A stretch of 64,000 nucleotides of DNA from Neobacillus cucumis (GCF_023715505.1 NZ_JAMBOH010000023.1:1-64000), one strand, 5' to 3'; positions 34,956 to 44,213 are shown, counted from the first letter of the stretch. The notes: generated by a model not told the origin, from the letters alone. Translations and numbers: made by a program.

Positions 34956-36087
34956 ATTTGACCATTTTTCGATATTCACTTGGTGTTTTCTTCATTTTCT
35001 TTTTAAAAACCTGACTGAAATACCGTTGATCAGTATAGCCCACTTTTAGAGCAATTTCATAGGTCTTTAAATCTAGATTCTCCAATAGCAGGCAGGCATA
35101 ATCAACTCTTACATTGGTCAAGTATTCGAGAAAGGTAACCCCTGTTCTTTGTTTAAAAAGATGGCTAAAATAGCTGACACTCAGGCCAACCTGTTCTGAC
35201 ACCTGCTCAATTCCTAAATCCTGCTCAAAATGATTCTTTATATACGAGATGGCGTCATCCATTAAGTCCGCTGCTGATTGTTTCGGTTTATTCTCCTGTT
35301 TAATCAATTCGTCTGTAATGATGGCACTTTTTGTAAAGGCATCAAACTTAAGCAGTTCCCTCGCATGGGTAACAGACTTTTTAACATCAAATAAACAATC
35401 AACGTAGTCGCCAATGGAAACAATACACTTTTGTGAAGCCTTATGGATGATTTGCTGGGCTACATCCCCAGCACATTCTTTTATCGAATCATCAGAACCC
35501 GTTAATACGATAATGATCTCTTCATCCGACATCCTGTAGACATAAAGGTTCTCATGTATTTGTTGAACGACGACCTCTACGTTTTTTTCATAGGATTTCA
35601 CAGCTAGTGCGATATAGGGCTGGTATTTATTCGGCACCTCTAAGTCTGTTTTTTCTGTTGTAATCCATTCATAGATGAAGAACTTTTCATATTCATGTTC
35701 ATTAAGTTTTTGTTGATTTAATTCGGCAATGGCACGCTCAATGCATTCTTGCAATTCATCATAGTCGATAGGTTTTAGGATATAGTCGAAGGCGTTATTT
35801 TTTAGTCCTTCTCTAGCATACTCAAAATCATCATATCCACTAATTAATAGGGTGATGGGTTTATAGGGTATCATTTGGATCTGTTTTAATAATTCAATAC
35901 CTGTCATTCCAGGCATTGAGATATCTGTTAAGACGAGATCGAACCGTTCTTTTTCTAAAATTTCGACCGCCTCATGACCATTTTGGGCGGTACCGGCAAC
36001 GGTACAATTCAGTGCCGGCCAATCGATAATTTGTGTCAGGTTTTTTAATATCAAAGGCTCATCATCAGCTATTAATACTTTATACAT
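34954..36087 (-). CDS. YesN-like response regulator with AraC-type DNA-binding domain
   Basis: 377 residues: receiver domain at residues ~1-120 (VLIADDEPLI, phospho-acceptor Asp in DLVLTDISMPG, Lys in YILKPI), a middle region, and a C-terminal AraC/XylS double helix-turn-helix (VSEQVGLSVSYFSHLFKQRTG...ALKVGYTDQRYFSQVFKKKMKKTPSEYRK). The ATG at 36087 overlaps the kinase stop by 8 bases. It likely activates the fructan operon located directly downstream. Confidence 0.92.
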   Translation of the reverse strand: MYKVLIADDEPLILKNLTQIIDWPALNCTVAGTAQNGHEAVEILEKERFDLVLTDISMPGMTGIELLKQIQMIPYKPITLLISGYDDFEYAREGLKNNAFDYILKPIDYDELQECIERAIAELNQQKLNEHEYEKFFIYEWITTEKTDLEVPNKYQPYIALAVKSYEKNVEVVVQQIHENLYVYRMSDEEIIIVLTGSDDSIKECAGDVAQQIIHKASQKCIVSIGDYVDCLFDVKKSVTHARELLKFDAFTKSAIITDELIKQENKPKQSAADLMDDAISYIKNHFEQDLGIEQVSEQVGLSVSYFSHLFKQRTGVTFLEYLTNVRVDYACLLLENLDLKTYEIALKVGYTDQRYFSQVFKKKMKKTPSEYRKMVK

Positions 36088-37831
36088 GTTTATCACCTTG
36101 AATTGGGAATGAGATTCTAATCGTCGTACCTTCAATTTCACTTGAACAAATCATTAATCCATAATTTTTACCGTAATAAAGTTCTAATCGTTCCTGAACG
36201 TTGCGAATACCATGTCCTCCATGTTTAGGACGATCTTCTTCTATACGGTTTAATTTAAGCAATACGTTATGTTCCATCCCTTTGCCATTATCCTCGATGA
36301 AAAATTGGCCATGTCCATTCCTAATGGTCCCGCTAATTTTGATTAGACCTGTGTGATCCTGATCAAATGCATGGATTAAGATATTCTCCACTAACGGTTG
36401 AAGAATCAGTTTTAAGACAGGCTGGTATTCCAGTGCTTTTTCAACCTCCACTTCATATGAAAAACGGTTATCATATCTGACCTTTTGAATTTCTAAGTAG
36501 CTCATCACATGCCGAATCTCATCTTTAACCTTCACTTCGTACCCGCCATTGATGCTGATTCGCAATAATTTACCCAGGTTAATCGTCATTTTACTTATAT
36601 CCTTTTGACCATTTAAGGATGCAAGGGCATTAATCGATTCAAGCGTATTGTATAAGAAGTGAGGATTAATTTGCTGTTGCAGTACCTTGAATTGCGCCTC
36701 CCGCTTTCTCTCCTGTTCCGTTTCCACTTCTTTTAATAACCTTTGGATACGTGCAATCATGTTATTGAACCCAATCGCGATATTCTCTAATTCCTTTATT
36801 TTATAACGCCTCATCCGAATGCTTAGCGTTCCTTTTTCAGCAAGCTTCATGTCTTTTAATAGCTCTTGAATGAAAAGAGAAATACGTTTTAAATAAAACA
36901 GGTTAAAAAGACCTGCAATGAGTAAAGCTAAGCCGACAATTAATAGGGTCATATTTCGAATATGAGTAATATCGTTAGAAATATCCTTCCATGGTTTAAT
37001 CGAAATCATCATGAGGGAAGAAGAGCTTGAACCCATGTGGAAGCTTGAAGGCATATACGTAATTAAACTTTTTTCCCCGTCCCACTTATCAATCAGATAT
37101 CCGCTTTTCTTTGATTGAATGTCGGAAAAATGATTAATAGCAAAGGGCTTGCCAATCAGCTCTCGATTTAATGAATAGACGATCCTGCCATTTTGATTGA
37201 CTAACATCCCATAGGCTGTACCTTCTTGTACATCCTTGAAAATCGAGTCAAACAAGTTCATGTTGACGTCTAAGATGACATATCCTAAGTTATTAAGCGT
37301 ATTAATATCCTTTACCACTCTTCCTAATGTGAAAGAAAATCGTTTGTCTTGTGTAAATGGCTGATCTTCAGAAGGGGTTAACCACACGGGTCTCCCCTTT
37401 TCTTTAATAATTTGCTGGTAAAAAGGGCTTGATCGAAATATTTCAAATGCAGGGATTTGGGTATCTCTCAAATGGGTGGCTCCCCCGCTTTCCCTGTATA
37501 AAATAAAATCAGCAATTTGAGAGTTTCCCAGCATCATTCCAGCGACTGCCTGCTGCTTATTATAAAAATCAATCATAGAAGTTTGATCGTTTGTATTTAA
37601 ATATGACTGAATCTCACCTGATGAAATGACATAATCTGAAAACGCATCTACCTCAGAAACCGAAGCCATTACATTTCGGTCAACCGCCTTCAATGTTTGG
37701 ACCGTCTGACTGCTGATTTTTTGCTGAAGTGTGGTCGATGAAATTTTGTAAGAGACAAATCCCAATATAATAATAGGCAATAAGATAAAAAGTAAAAAGG
37801 CGAGTATCATTTTTTGTTGAAATCTTAGCAT
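36080..37831 (-). CDS. YesM-like sensor histidine kinase
   Basis: 583 residues: membrane helix 1 (~9-28), a ~250-residue extracellular dCache-type sensor domain, helix 2 (~290-310), HAMP linker, His_kinase domain with the phospho-acceptor in QINPHFLYNTLESINAL, and HATPase motifs (VENILIHAF, DNGKGM, GHGIRNVQERL). It pairs with the overlapping response regulator. A sugar-binding lipoprotein is encoded immediately upstream in the same transcript and may present ligand to the sensor domain. Confidence 0.93.
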   Translation of the reverse strand: MLRFQQKMILAFLLFILLPIIILGFVSYKISSTTLQQKISSQTVQTLKAVDRNVMASVSEVDAFSDYVISSGEIQSYLNTNDQTSMIDFYNKQQAVAGMMLGNSQIADFILYRESGGATHLRDTQIPAFEIFRSSPFYQQIIKEKGRPVWLTPSEDQPFTQDKRFSFTLGRVVKDINTLNNLGYVILDVNMNLFDSIFKDVQEGTAYGMLVNQNGRIVYSLNRELIGKPFAINHFSDIQSKKSGYLIDKWDGEKSLITYMPSSFHMGSSSSSLMMISIKPWKDISNDITHIRNMTLLIVGLALLIAGLFNLFYLKRISLFIQELLKDMKLAEKGTLSIRMRRYKIKELENIAIGFNNMIARIQRLLKEVETEQERKREAQFKVLQQQINPHFLYNTLESINALASLNGQKDISKMTINLGKLLRISINGGYEVKVKDEIRHVMSYLEIQKVRYDNRFSYEVEVEKALEYQPVLKLILQPLVENILIHAFDQDHTGLIKISGTIRNGHGQFFIEDNGKGMEHNVLLKLNRIEEDRPKHGGHGIRNVQERLELYYGKNYGLMICSSEIEGTTIRISFPIQGDKHV

Positions 37832-37846
37832 GCAGACACCTTTCTT

Positions 37847-39085
37847 CTATTTTGAATGCTTATAATGATTAAACATGTTTTCGAGATTGATAAGAAAGGC
37901 ATCGATGTCCTTATCATAGTAGAATTGTGACGAGTACTTTCGGAAGTCCGATTCTGCTGCCGTACCTCCGGACCAATAATGGTTCGGCCAATTCACTGTC
38001 TTACCCTCTATAATTTTTTGATTTAGCAATTTTAATTGCTCTTTATTGACTCTTACGCCCTTAACCGTGCTAATGGAGCCTTCGTAATCCGAGAGTCTTT
38101 GAGCCACCTCTTTTTTTGTTAAAAATGCTAAAAATTCTTTTGCTTCCTTTGGATGTTTGGTATCAGATGAGATAGCAAGTCCGATATCGACTCCGCCTAA
38201 TACTTTATTTTGTTCCGGTTGGTTAGTTGCGGGAAACGGAAAAATTCCATAATGAAAGGGAGGATTGTATTTTTCTATTTCTGGTAAAGCCCATGTCCCC
38301 ATCACATACATCGTTCCCTCTCCATTGGCAAATCTTTGATTCACAGCAAAATAATCATCTTGAAAGGAATTTGGTTGTACATAGGAAAGCACTTTGACAG
38401 TCTTTTCTGAAATTTCCCGCCATGCCTGATCCTTCGATAGAGAAAAAGAATCTTGTCTCCAATAGTTGTTGTTAATTTCGTTAGCTACGAGGTTTAAATT
38501 GAAGACACTCGTTTTATCGGCATCCTTATTGGGCATCAACAAGGGGGTTTTACCTGCGGCTTTTAATTTTTCCATTACCGCAATAAATTCGTCCCATGTT
38601 TTAGGGATTGAAAGGTGATATTCGTTAAATTGATCCTGATTGTATATTACTCCTACCGCATTCTGAGTGAAGGCAGCTCCATACATTTTTCCATTTACTA
38701 GATAGCGATTTTGTATATTGGGATCAATATTTTGAATGAAGTCTTCTTGCGTTAAATCTAATAAATAACCTTTTTTGGCTCTAATCAGGTAATCTTGTTC
38801 AATGGGATAAGTTATAAAAATATCCGGACTATCCCCTCTCGCGATTCTCGTTTTTAATACCGTCATTCCTCCTGGTACCACTATCTGATTAATTTCAATG
38901 GAAGGATGTTGTTGTTCAAATTCCTGAATGAGATCGTTAAAAACTCTCTCTGTTTCAAATTTTGGTGATAAAAACTCAAGTTGAACCTTTTCTTTCTGGG
39001 CTGTTACCGCCTCTAACTGATGACCATCACACGCAGTTAGTAAAATAACGATGATTAAACAGATAAGACGAAAAAGAGACTTCAT
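37847..39085 (-). CDS. Family 1 solute-binding lipoprotein linked to YesMN
   Basis: 412 residues with a lipobox (IVILLTACDGH, Cys at about 19) and an extracellular solute-binding family 1 fold (VQLEFLSPKFETERVFNDLIQEFEQQHP, GVIYNQDQFNEYH, GTMYVMGTWALPEI, KVLGGVDIGLAISSDTKHPKEAKEFL). It is the first gene of the unit with the sensor kinase and response regulator, separate from the transporter genes, which suggests it acts as a co-sensor rather than an importer component. Catabolite control is possible through a cre site at 39128. Confidence 0.87.
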   Translation of the reverse strand: MKSLFRLICLIIVILLTACDGHQLEAVTAQKEKVQLEFLSPKFETERVFNDLIQEFEQQHPSIEINQIVVPGGMTVLKTRIARGDSPDIFITYPIEQDYLIRAKKGYLLDLTQEDFIQNIDPNIQNRYLVNGKMYGAAFTQNAVGVIYNQDQFNEYHLSIPKTWDEFIAVMEKLKAAGKTPLLMPNKDADKTSVFNLNLVANEINNNYWRQDSFSLSKDQAWREISEKTVKVLSYVQPNSFQDDYFAVNQRFANGEGTMYVMGTWALPEIEKYNPPFHYGIFPFPATNQPEQNKVLGGVDIGLAISSDTKHPKEAKEFLAFLTKKEVAQRLSDYEGSISTVKGVRVNKEQLKLLNQKIIEGKTVNWPNHYWSGGTAAESDFRKYSSQFYYDKDIDAFLINLENMFNHYKHSK

Positions 39086-39127
39086 AGAACCCCCTTATTT
39101 TTCACATGAATTTAGTTTTGACCGAGT

Positions 39128-39141
39128 TGCAATCGATTTCA
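39128..39141. promoter_or_regulatory. Candidate cre site upstream of the YesMN unit
   Basis: TGCAATCGATTTCA matches the CcpA consensus TGWAANCGNTNWCA at 13 of 14 positions, 43 bases before the lipoprotein start. The remaining bases of the 323-base gap (39086-39408) show no gene. Confidence 0.55.
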
Positions 39142-39408
39142 AAAACTTATTTATATGATACTATAAAAAACTTACTATAAAAGTCTATTGCCGACAATAA
39201 GTTATTCACTATCCTATTTATCAATTATTTCCAATAGCACTCGTGAGACATTGAATAATCTGAACGGAGGAACTGAAAGCAAGAGAAAAATAAAGCAGAG
39301 AGCCTTTTGAACTCCCCGCTTACCATTTCTTCAGATAATGACTTCTAAATGAACGTTTGATTAATACTTTTAACTATTTGAAATCCAGTTAGATTTCTTG
39401 GCAGAAAA

Positions 39409-39852
39409 TTATCCCACTTTTGTGTTTTTCTGCTTACTCTTCCTAACAATCAGAAACGTCAGCAGTAGGACAAGAAAGGCACCGACAGAATCAAACAAAA
39501 AGACATCCTTTATGGACGCGGTCCTCCCTGGCATAAACGATTGATGATATTCATCGCTCATCGCATAAATAACCGTTAAAATCCATGAAAGGACATAAGA
39601 GTATCGATAGATTTCTAGAGACTTAAAAAATAAAAATGCCAGGATACCGAATACCGTAATGTGTGTAGCTTTTCTCGCAATAAAATTTAAGAAATCTATA
39701 GCAGATTGATTCAAGTTTATATGTAATGCTACAAATAGCTTCTCGAGCGCACTTGAAGTACTGCTTCCAGTAGAATACGGGACCTGCGTAAAAGTAAAAA
39801 TGACTGCCATCCAAAGAATTGCCGCAAGAATCCACCACTTTCTTTTGCTCAT
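39409..39852 (-). CDS. VanZ-family membrane protein
   Basis: 147 residues, about four membrane helices, with the VanZ pattern: WILAAILWMAVIFTFTQ, FLNFIARKATHITVFGILAFL (K and H) and YAMSDEYHQSFMPGRTASIKDVFLDS-like segment (here IKDVFLFDSVGAF). VanZ-like proteins are linked to low-level teicoplanin tolerance and to phospho-substrate enzymes, but most have no known role. Monocistronic. Confidence 0.85.
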   Translation of the reverse strand: MSKRKWWILAAILWMAVIFTFTQVPYSTGSSTSSALEKLFVALHINLNQSAIDFLNFIARKATHITVFGILAFLFFKSLEIYRYSYVLSWILTVIYAMSDEYHQSFMPGRTASIKDVFLFDSVGAFLVLLLTFLIVRKSKQKNTKVG

Positions 39853-40019
39853 TTATGAATCTCCCTTCCTGTAACAACAAATACTATAGTACAACCTTTC
39901 TGCTTAAGAGGACAAGGCATGAATGATAGATAAAAAAATTAGAAATTCACTGTTGGCGCCCAAGCATCTTATCTTCCACTTTTAAAGCAGAATATAATTG
40001 TATATAATGAATATAATAA

Positions 40020-40049
40020 TAAAAAAGAGAAGTGCGGCTAACACTTCTC
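40020..40049 (-). terminator. Terminator of the candidate toxin transcript
   Basis: GAGAAGTG / CACTTCTC with a 7-base loop, followed on the minus strand by TTTTTTATTATT. It ends a short transcript that would carry the 47-codon frame at 40091-40234. Confidence 0.8.
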
Positions 40050-40090
40050 ACTGCAACCTCTACCGTCAGGGTGATGGTTGTTTGTGTACA

Positions 40091-40234
40091 TTATTTATGA
40101 AGACCACCCTTTTGCTTCCGACGGCGCAGGGTGGTTTTCTTGTTTTCTAGAACGTTTTTCCGAAAGAAATATGCGATAATTTCTCGCAAAACTCCTTTTA
40201 GAATCTCCTTTAGAATTTCAAGAAAATAGTCCAG
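40091..40234 (-). CDS. Small hydrophobic-basic peptide, candidate type I toxin
   Basis: 47 codons: (M)DYFLEILKEILKGVLREI, IAYFFRKNVLENKKTTLRRR, KQKGGLHK. An amphipathic/hydrophobic helix is followed by a strongly basic tail, as in small membrane-active peptides. AAGGAGG precedes a CTG at 40234 by 8 bases; a GTG at 40243 is in frame but lies within the ribosome binding site. The 3' part of the frame forms a hairpin (ACCACCCT/AGGGTGGT, 40103-40135), and a further hairpin and a terminator follow. The transcript would be about 250 bases. The family is not recognised with certainty. Confidence 0.5.
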   Translation of the reverse strand: MDYFLEILKEILKGVLREIIAYFFRKNVLENKKTTLRRRKQKGGLHK

Positions 40235-40634
40235 GAATATCACCTCCTTTCCTATTGGAAAAGAAGATCACAAACCAGTCACCCTCACGATATTCAGTTG
40301 CAACTCCATTCTATCACTTTTTAATACACTAGAAACCTATCAATCTTCGCCAAATTTCTGACATGACGAGTTTTCCCTCCGACTTCAAACAAGCTGCTTG
40401 TCCTTTTACCTCAGCATTGAAAAATTAAATAGGTGGATTAGCTTAATTAAATTTTTCAGAGTCGATTCTCAAATTTGAAAATCAGCTTTTTATATTTTGA
40501 TAAATAAAAAGTTTCATAGCCTATGAGTTCCCCTAATTCAAGGAAATTCGACTCAGGCATTATAGATTCACCTTAGGTTAAAAGAACTCTTTATTTGTTA
40601 AAGGAATGAACAACCGACAAAAATTTAAAAACAA

Positions 40635-40641
40635 TGTCGAA
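40635..40641 (+). promoter_or_regulatory. Spo0A-box-like heptamer
   Basis: TGTCGAA, the Spo0A box core, 50 bases before the start of the broken secreted-protein gene at 40691. A single heptamer is weak evidence. The rest of 40244-40690 shows no gene. Confidence 0.25.
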
Positions 40642-40690
40642 TGCTGTCCATGGAAGTGATGATTCTCTGTTTTTGAAAGGAGGTGAAATA

Positions 40691-41695
40691 ATGCACATCC
40701 GGCATTTTATTTTAATGGGTGTATTTTTAGGGGCGGCCGCTTTCTTGCCAAATAACGTATTTGCAGAGAAAAACGAAGCCGCCGGTCAACCGTAACCTCA
40801 AAACTCTGAAGTACATACTCTCGTTTTGGAGAAAATTGAAACTCCAATGGCTTCGAATAAAGCAGTTTCCGTTACACCTGAAAACGTACATAAAAGTCAA
40901 AGTGGAGTGGTTCAAAAACCAGAGACGAATCCCAGAACCCATCAAACCGTACCAACAAAACCTGTTCAAAAGTCACCAAACAAGACCAATAGGAGTATTG
41001 GAAAGGCAGTGCCTTCTTCAGAAAAGAATATAAATGTTGGTAAGCCGGCAGTAGTTACTGCAAAAGTGAAAGATACAGGATAAACTGCAGCCCCTGTTGA
41101 AAAGGTGGAAGTGGCAGAAAAAACTGCTAACCCTGTTGCAAAGGTAGAAGTTGCAGGACAGACAGGACAAACAGGAAGAGCAAAGCTAAATGCTATCACG
41201 AAAAAGATTCCGGCGGCTCCTAAGTCACTCTCCTCAAATGAAAGAAATTCTGAGGTGGAAACCAACATCCAGACTCCAGGTTTAAATGCTAAGTCAGAAA
41301 ATTATACAGAAGAGGCTGAATCCTCAATATTAATAAAGACGAGTCATTCCCTAACCTTGGTACATAAACCGTTAATGGATGAAGAAAACAAGACTCCATC
41401 TAATAATAGGAAGAATCCTAGAGAAGTTGAAATCATGAATAACCCTCCACAACGAATGCAATCCTCTGGAGGGCAATCAAATCAGCAGTTCAGCCCGGGG
41501 GCAGGCACGATAAGCTTTATTGCCAATCAGTTTGACTGGGATGAAAATTTTGGTTTGAACATTAGCCCCATCTATACTTCTCAACAGGCTAAGTACCGTA
41601 ATCAATGGATCAATGCTCCACCTTCACCACCACCAAAAGCAGCTCCTTTTTTCTTAACGTTCACTACTTATTTAGCTACATGTAACGATAATTAA
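40691..41695 (+). pseudogene. Secreted repeat protein gene with two in-frame TAA codons
   Basis: AGGAGGTG precedes an ATG that opens a signal peptide (MHIRHFILMGVFLGAAAFLP NNVFA). The frame is stopped by TAA at 40793 and again at 41081 yet stays open and protein-like in the same frame to 41695, giving 335 codons in all. The body is Lys/Pro/Val rich (KPVQKSPNK, VEKVEVAEKTANPVAKVEVAGQ) and ends in a distinct region (SPGAGTISFIANQFDWDENFG...). Each TAA could come from one CAA change. It is 16 bases upstream of, and probably co-transcribed with, 41712. Pseudogene or stop-codon read-through; function not recognised. Confidence 0.65.
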
Positions 41696-41711
41696 AAGGA
41701 GCAAAATTGGA

Positions 41712-42899
41712 ATGAAAAATTACCTTAACACAAAGAAACTTGTAAAATCTTTCGTAGCAACGACAGTATTGTCTTTTGGGCTTTTTTCAGGAGGCCATTT
41801 TACGGCAGCGGCTGGACTTGATAAAGCAAAAGTGGAACCTGTAAAAGTTGCTCAGGCAAACGGTTCCCAAAATAAGGAAAACGTGGAACCTGTTAAAGTT
41901 GTTCAGTCAAACAGTTCCCAAAATAAAGTAAAGGTGGAACCTGTTAAAGCCGATCAGGCAAATAGTTCCCAAAATAAAACAAAAGTGGAACCTGTTAAGG
42001 CTATTCAAGCAAACAGTTCCCAAAATATAGATACCAGCGAAAAGGCCACTCCTGCAAAGCCGGAGGTCCCTGTTCAGTCTAAAGCAGAAGTAAAAGCTGA
42101 GATTCCACAGAAGGAAGCGGGCAAAATTGTGAAATCGCAAGCAAGTATACATGCTAGTGAAACCGCAAAAATGCATGCTGCCCCAAACTCAGCCATCTTT
42201 TCGAAAACCCCATCGGTAGAAATGACTGAACCTGAAACTGATGCTGATGCTACAACGGGATATTTGTTCGGAGCGGATTCCGCTTCATCAGCGAATCCTG
42301 AAGGGGAAGATTTTTATCTAGGAAAGTTAGGTTATGGCAGCACTGTGCAATTTGATGAAAGTACAGGCAGTGCAATTTATTTTAGTAGTGCACGGGCACA
42401 GAATGCTAGCTATGTTTACGGTTATTGGTTTTTATCTGGTATACAAATGGCGCCAATAGGAATGTCTGCAAGTGAGTGGGGAGAGCAGCAGGCAAAACTA
42501 GCACTAGAAGCCTACGAAGCTATGAAGATTGTATATGGTTCGAAAGTTAGACCTGTTATCTTTATTGATGTAGAATCGGCTTTAACCGGTATGAATGACT
42601 ATGACTATGCAAATAATCAATCGATTTATAACGCATTTGTTAATTATCTAAATCAATATGGACAAGGTGTAAAACCAGGTACCTATTCGTCTCCATGGAA
42701 CTGGGAACTCACGATGGGGAACTTTTCACCAAGCACTCCGGGCGCTTATTGGGTTGCTTATTACCCTAGTGACATCCCTTCCGATTTGACAACGAGCAAT
42801 TCAGATTGGCTCAATTTCCCTGGAACAAACGAAAAGGCAGAAATTTGGCAGTACTATGGTGGATACGATGACTACAATGTAGCTTGGCAACTACCGTAA
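41712..42899 (+). CDS. Secreted protein with 17-residue repeats and a glycoside-hydrolase-like domain
   Basis: 395 residues: signal peptide to about residue 35 (SFVATTVLSFGLFSGGHFTAAA), four tandem 17-residue repeats (KVEPVKxxQANSSQNKx), a Lys/Ala/Pro-rich linker, and from about residue 175 a GH25/DUF1906-like domain (TGYLFGADSASSANP, RPVIFIDVESALTGM, GTYSSPWNWELTMG, WVAYYPSDIP, AEIWQYYGGYDD). The acidic pair in FIDVE is where the catalytic residues lie in GH25 lysozymes. The low-complexity part could interact with the wall. It shares composition with the broken gene just upstream. Confidence 0.75.
   Translation: MKNYLNTKKLVKSFVATTVLSFGLFSGGHFTAAAGLDKAKVEPVKVAQANGSQNKENVEPVKVVQSNSSQNKVKVEPVKADQANSSQNKTKVEPVKAIQANSSQNIDTSEKATPAKPEVPVQSKAEVKAEIPQKEAGKIVKSQASIHASETAKMHAAPNSAIFSKTPSVEMTEPETDADATTGYLFGADSASSANPEGEDFYLGKLGYGSTVQFDESTGSAIYFSSARAQNASYVYGYWFLSGIQMAPIGMSASEWGEQQAKLALEAYEAMKIVYGSKVRPVIFIDVESALTGMNDYDYANNQSIYNAFVNYLNQYGQGVKPGTYSSPWNWELTMGNFSPSTPGAYWVAYYPSDIPSDLTTSNSDWLNFPGTNEKAEIWQYYGGYDDYNVAWQLP
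41829..42032 (+). repeat. Four tandem 51-bp coding repeats
   Basis: Four adjacent 51-base units encode KVEPVKVAQANGSQNKE and three variants of it. The units differ at several positions, so the expansion is not very recent, but length variation between strains is likely. Confidence 0.9.
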
Positions 42900-43013
42900 C
42901 GAGATATATGGTGGAGTGGGTAATTTAGAGTTTAATAGATTTTATATTGGTTCGCTATTTCCCACAGTCCCCTACAAGTTCCAGCATACGATAGTAATAA
43001 ATGTACAAAAAAT

Positions 43014-43054
43014 GCTTGAGGTAAATTTGATGCGCCTCAAGCTTTACTTTTTTT
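43014..43054 (+). terminator. Terminator after the secreted repeat protein gene
   Basis: GCTTGAGG pairs with CCTCAAGC around a 13-base loop and is followed by TTACTTTTTTTT. Confidence 0.85.
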
Positions 43055-43099
43055 AAAAACAAATACCTCGGACACTATTTTTTGTTATACCCATAAACA

Positions 43100-43143
43100 A
43101 AAAAATGATGATATACAGGAGCAGCGTATATCATCATTTTTTT
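43100..43143. terminator. Bidirectional terminator
   Basis: AAAAATGATGATATAC pairs with GTATATCATCATTTTT, flanked by A and T runs. It sits between convergent genes and is the likely terminator for the minus-strand gene at 43155. Confidence 0.9.
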
Positions 43144-43154
43144 CATATCTTAAC

Positions 43155-44078
43155 CTACCATAATTTATTCAGTACAGTAGATTGAATGAGATTAGTATCA
43201 ATATTACAAGTTTCCCCATCGATTCCATATTGCCAGATCGAGATATTTATATTCTTTGGTGCTCCAGGCTGAAAGGCAGGTGCCTTATTTTTCGCTGTCA
43301 CACCAGGATCAGGATTACTGCTCCAAAGGATGGTTTGCCCTTGAACTTTTTTATCTTTCGAAACAGCGGCTTGATAAGCAGCGGAGAGTTCACTATCTGT
43401 TGTTATAACACCATAAATTCCTGGCTTATAAGGCGAGCTAGCTAATGTGTTCACCCATCCTCTAATAAACGCTTCATCGACTGGATAGGTTGGTTCGATA
43501 TCCGCAAAGATGGCTACTCCCTTAGGTATTCCTATTTTTTGTGCGTAAGCAATTGCCTCTTTCGCCTCGGATACCCCCTTATCATAACCGACAGCCTCTG
43601 TAAAATGATTAAAAATTGGTAAGATCTTGATCCCTTGCCGATGAAGTAAATCGACTTCTTCTTTGGTCAAACCCATCGACACATCTCCCTTGGTCTCCAA
43701 GTATCGTCCAAATACACTTGGTGCCCCATAATTCTCCTTTACACACTGAAGAAATGCTTGGTCAACATTAGAAGCGGTGTCTACTCCCCAAACAATAGTT
43801 GGCTTTTTTTCTTGCGCTGGTTTTTCTTGGGCTTTATTACCTTTATCGGTTGGTTTATTTGAAGGCTGCTCCCCTTGCTTGGATTCAGCTTTGGCTTGTT
43901 CGTCTTGTTTGGTTGAATCCTCTTGGGATTTTACAACTTGTTTGGCAGAAACATCTTGGACCATTTGCGGCGAATAGAGCTGAACTTGAGTAGTTATCTG
44001 GTTGAAGAATATAAGAAGTAAAGGAAGAACCAAGATGGCGGTTAAAAATACACTCCAAACCCATTGACGTTTCTTCAT
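43155..44078 (-). CDS. Membrane-anchored DUF1906 glycoside-hydrolase-like protein
   Basis: 307 residues: an N-terminal membrane anchor or signal (VFLTAILVLPLLLIFF, residues ~10-28), a charged linker rich in Lys, Gln and Glu (residues ~50-95), and a DUF1906 domain (IVWGVDTASNVDQAFLQC, FGRYLET, GIKILPIFNHF, GVAIFADIEPTYPVDE, GIYGVITTDSEL, ISIWQYGIDGETCNIDTNLI). The ATG at 44078 is preceded by GGAGGG. It is the third protein with this fold in the window, and it probably acts at the cell wall. Confidence 0.8.
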   Translation of the reverse strand: MKKRQWVWSVFLTAILVLPLLLIFFNQITTQVQLYSPQMVQDVSAKQVVKSQEDSTKQDEQAKAESKQGEQPSNKPTDKGNKAQEKPAQEKKPTIVWGVDTASNVDQAFLQCVKENYGAPSVFGRYLETKGDVSMGLTKEEVDLLHRQGIKILPIFNHFTEAVGYDKGVSEAKEAIAYAQKIGIPKGVAIFADIEPTYPVDEAFIRGWVNTLASSPYKPGIYGVITTDSELSAAYQAAVSKDKKVQGQTILWSSNPDPGVTAKNKAPAFQPGAPKNINISIWQYGIDGETCNIDTNLIQSTVLNKLW

Positions 44079-44160
44079 ATCATCTTTTCCCTCCATACGA
44101 CAATCTCGTTAGACAGTATATTCGGATAGTCGTATGGGCGTGTGGGAAATAGGGAGAAGA

Positions 44161-44213
44161 GAGCAAAGGGACGGTTCTCATGCTTCAGTAGCATGAGAAC
44201 CGTCCCTTTGCTC
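44161..44213. repeat. REP-like hairpin repeat, copy 6 (perfect)
   Basis: Perfect 24-bp stem: GAGCAAAGGGACGGTTCTCA TGCT, loop TCAGT, and the exact complement. It lies between the divergent genes at 43155-44078 and 44291-44638. Confidence 0.92.

Noticed and set aside
40581..40670. Third copy of the long intergenic repeat, suggested by AATGTCGAATGCTGTC
   Set aside because: Only about 16 bases resemble the end of copy A; the other ordered blocks are missing.
41829..42032. Regular 51-base repeats considered as a CRISPR array
   Set aside because: The units are contiguous, in frame and coding, without spacers.
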